The position numbers and the translations under genes were made by a program. Of a DNA stretch of 64,000 nucleotides, positions 63,081-64,000 are shown in pieces. The notes below the pieces were generated by a model. The model worked only from the letters and a program-made list of their open reading frames with translations, did no database searches and was not told the origin of the DNA. This DNA is from Cyanobacteria bacterium FACHB-471. GTDB taxonomy: Bacteria; Cyanobacteriota; Cyanobacteriia; Elainellales; Elainellaceae. The stretch lies in contig JACJOC010000049.1 of assembly GCA_014695345.1 (NCBI GenBank), forward strand, positions 394,466-458,465, in the 5' to 3' direction. Position 1 is the stretch's first letter, and each line of letters begins with the position of its first letter.

Positions 63081-63722
63081 ATGACCTCATTTGCCACCTC
63101 TACTGTCAGAGCTGACCTGGGCGAGTTGCGGCGGTTGAAAACCCTGCTGCCTCCCGAACTTAGAAGCTGGGTTTCTATTGAAGCGTCTACTGCTGTCAAC
63201 CCACCGCTGATTACCTGCGAAGAAATCGGCAAAGACCAGGTTGAGGTTCAGGTAGATCTAATCAAGTGGGATCAACTGGCGCTAGACCAGAGAAATCTGC
63301 TGTTTTGGCATGAAATTGCCCGCATCCAGAACGACACGATTCCCAGAGATGGCTGGGAAATGGCTGCTCTGGCAATCGGTCTGGGTGGTGCTGTGGGTGA
63401 GCTTTGGGTGCAGGATGGTCTGCTACTGTTTTTGGCACTGGTACTCTGTGGAGTTTCCGGCTATCGCCTCTACCAGCGCAACAGCGGTGAGAAGGTGCTG
63501 AACGAAGCGATCGATGCAGATGAAAAGGCGATCGCCCTTGCTACTCGCTTTGGCTACACCTTGCCCAATGCCTACAAAAGTCTCGGTAGTGCGCTCAAGA
63601 TCTTAATTGAACAAACTCCCAAGAAGCGCAACCGCAAGAAATACGAAGCTCGGCTCGAAGCGCTGAAGCAAAGTGCAGCTAGAGCAAAGGCAAGAGCCAA
63701 ATCAATGCGAACTGACGCTTAG
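63081..63722 (+). CDS. DUF3318 domain-containing protein
   Basis: A 213-residue protein of the cyanobacterial DUF3318 family. The N-terminal 90 residues show RRLKTLLPPELRSWVSIEAS and IKWDQLALDQRNLLFWHEIARIQNDTI, whose HEIARIQ resembles the HExxH-like zinc-binding helix of some peptidase-fold proteins but lacks the second His. Two hydrophobic helices follow (about 95-125), then a charged tail rich in Lys, Arg and Ala (KKRNRKKYEARLEALKQSAARAKARAK). Likely membrane-associated; function unknown. Control by the shared operator cluster is possible. Confidence 0.85.
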   Translation: MTSFATSTVRADLGELRRLKTLLPPELRSWVSIEASTAVNPPLITCEEIGKDQVEVQVDLIKWDQLALDQRNLLFWHEIARIQNDTIPRDGWEMAALAIGLGGAVGELWVQDGLLLFLALVLCGVSGYRLYQRNSGEKVLNEAIDADEKAIALATRFGYTLPNAYKSLGSALKILIEQTPKKRNRKKYEARLEALKQSAARAKARAKSMRTDA

Positions 63723-63761
63723 TATTTTTGAACTGACTGTTCATTTGATTCTAAAGATTTG

Positions 63762-63786
63762 AGGGACACAGCAGTGCTGTGTCCCT
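63762..63786 (+). terminator. Terminator of the DUF3318 gene
   Basis: Stem arms AGGGACACAGCA and complement with a one-base loop, 40 bases after the stop codon, followed by TTTGCTTT. The remaining bases to the window end carry no gene I can see. Confidence 0.8.
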
Positions 63787-64000
63787 TTGCTTTGGGTCCG
63801 CTCCAGCGGACTTGTTTAACAGTCGTTAGTAGCCTCTAGGAGGCTGAGGATTAACTTTCACTACAACAGGACTTACGCAGATGTACTAAATGTGGTGGTC
63901 AGCTTAGCCCAACTTCATAGCAAGAGTGGGTGATTTGAGTTGCCCAATCAAATAGTGGGATAACAGTCTGCTCTTGAGTTGATAGATGCTGGTTGCCGTA

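Overview
The window looks like a chromosome segment of a filamentous, Leptolyngbya-type cyanobacterium. The octamer GCGATCGC (HIP1) is scattered through genes and spacers. The gene content is cyanobacterial: acyl-ACP reductase, an 8-vinyl reductase of the BciB type, a carboxysomal-type beta carbonic anhydrase, an HHL1-like photosystem protein, several DUF families typical of the phylum, PEP-CTERM and pentapeptide-repeat proteins. Species assignment is inference.

Layout. 1-6.1 kb (minus strand): end of an SDR gene, accA, aar, a double-ATPase ABC gene and bciB. 6.3-12.6 kb: a Uma2 remnant, an LRAT-like protein, a DUF2358 protein, an NCS1 nucleobase permease with a hairpin over its ribosome-binding site, a DUF3386 protein, an Nfu scaffold and a GH57 glycosidase. 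12.6-14.6 kb: a gene-poor repeat zone with REP palindromes, a truncated Y1 transposase and the first copy of a structured-RNA/small-protein element. 14.6-24.8 kb: mostly housekeeping (pentapeptide protein, serS, carbonic anhydrase, HHL1, HU, topoisomerase I, TspO-like protein, SF1 helicase, tRNA-Phe, DUF1810). 24.8-26 kb: a second repeat zone with a MITE, a 21-nt tandem array and the second copy of the element. 26.1-31.8 kb: an MFS exporter, a HipA-like kinase with a DUF3037 partner, a zinc-ribbon membrane protein, a 2OG oxygenase and an RluA paralog. 31.9-41.9 kb: a surface/secretion cluster (TpsA exoprotein, PEP-CTERM lectin, TpsB transporter, exported TPR-CHAT protease). 42-52.9 kb: MBL-fold protein, sugar-binding lipoprotein, EamA transporter, CrtISO-like oxidoreductase, FKBP, SDR, holB-tmk and two FHA proteins. 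53.2-64 kb: copper P-type ATPase, two pentapeptide proteins, dnaK, dusB, chrA-padR and a DUF3318 protein.

Two parts deserve most attention. First, two diverged copies (about 12.75-13.25 kb minus strand and 25.35-25.92 kb plus strand) of an element made of a multi-hairpin RNA followed by a 68-residue protein. The 19 differences between the two ORFs are 13 synonymous to 6 nonsynonymous, and one RNA stem is kept by compensating changes, so both the protein and the RNA fold appear to be under selection. Second, the TpsA-lectin-TpsB-CHAT cluster links a two-partner-secretion adhesin to an envelope caspase-like protease.

Dispersed repeats are unusually dense: GTAGGGGC palindromes, GTAGGTTG inverted repeats, two MITE copies, two 21-nt arrays and heptanucleotide repeats. 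In at least two genes (serS and the sugar-binding protein) a repeat supplies the stop codon, and in the copper ATPase a heptanucleotide array has become coding sequence.
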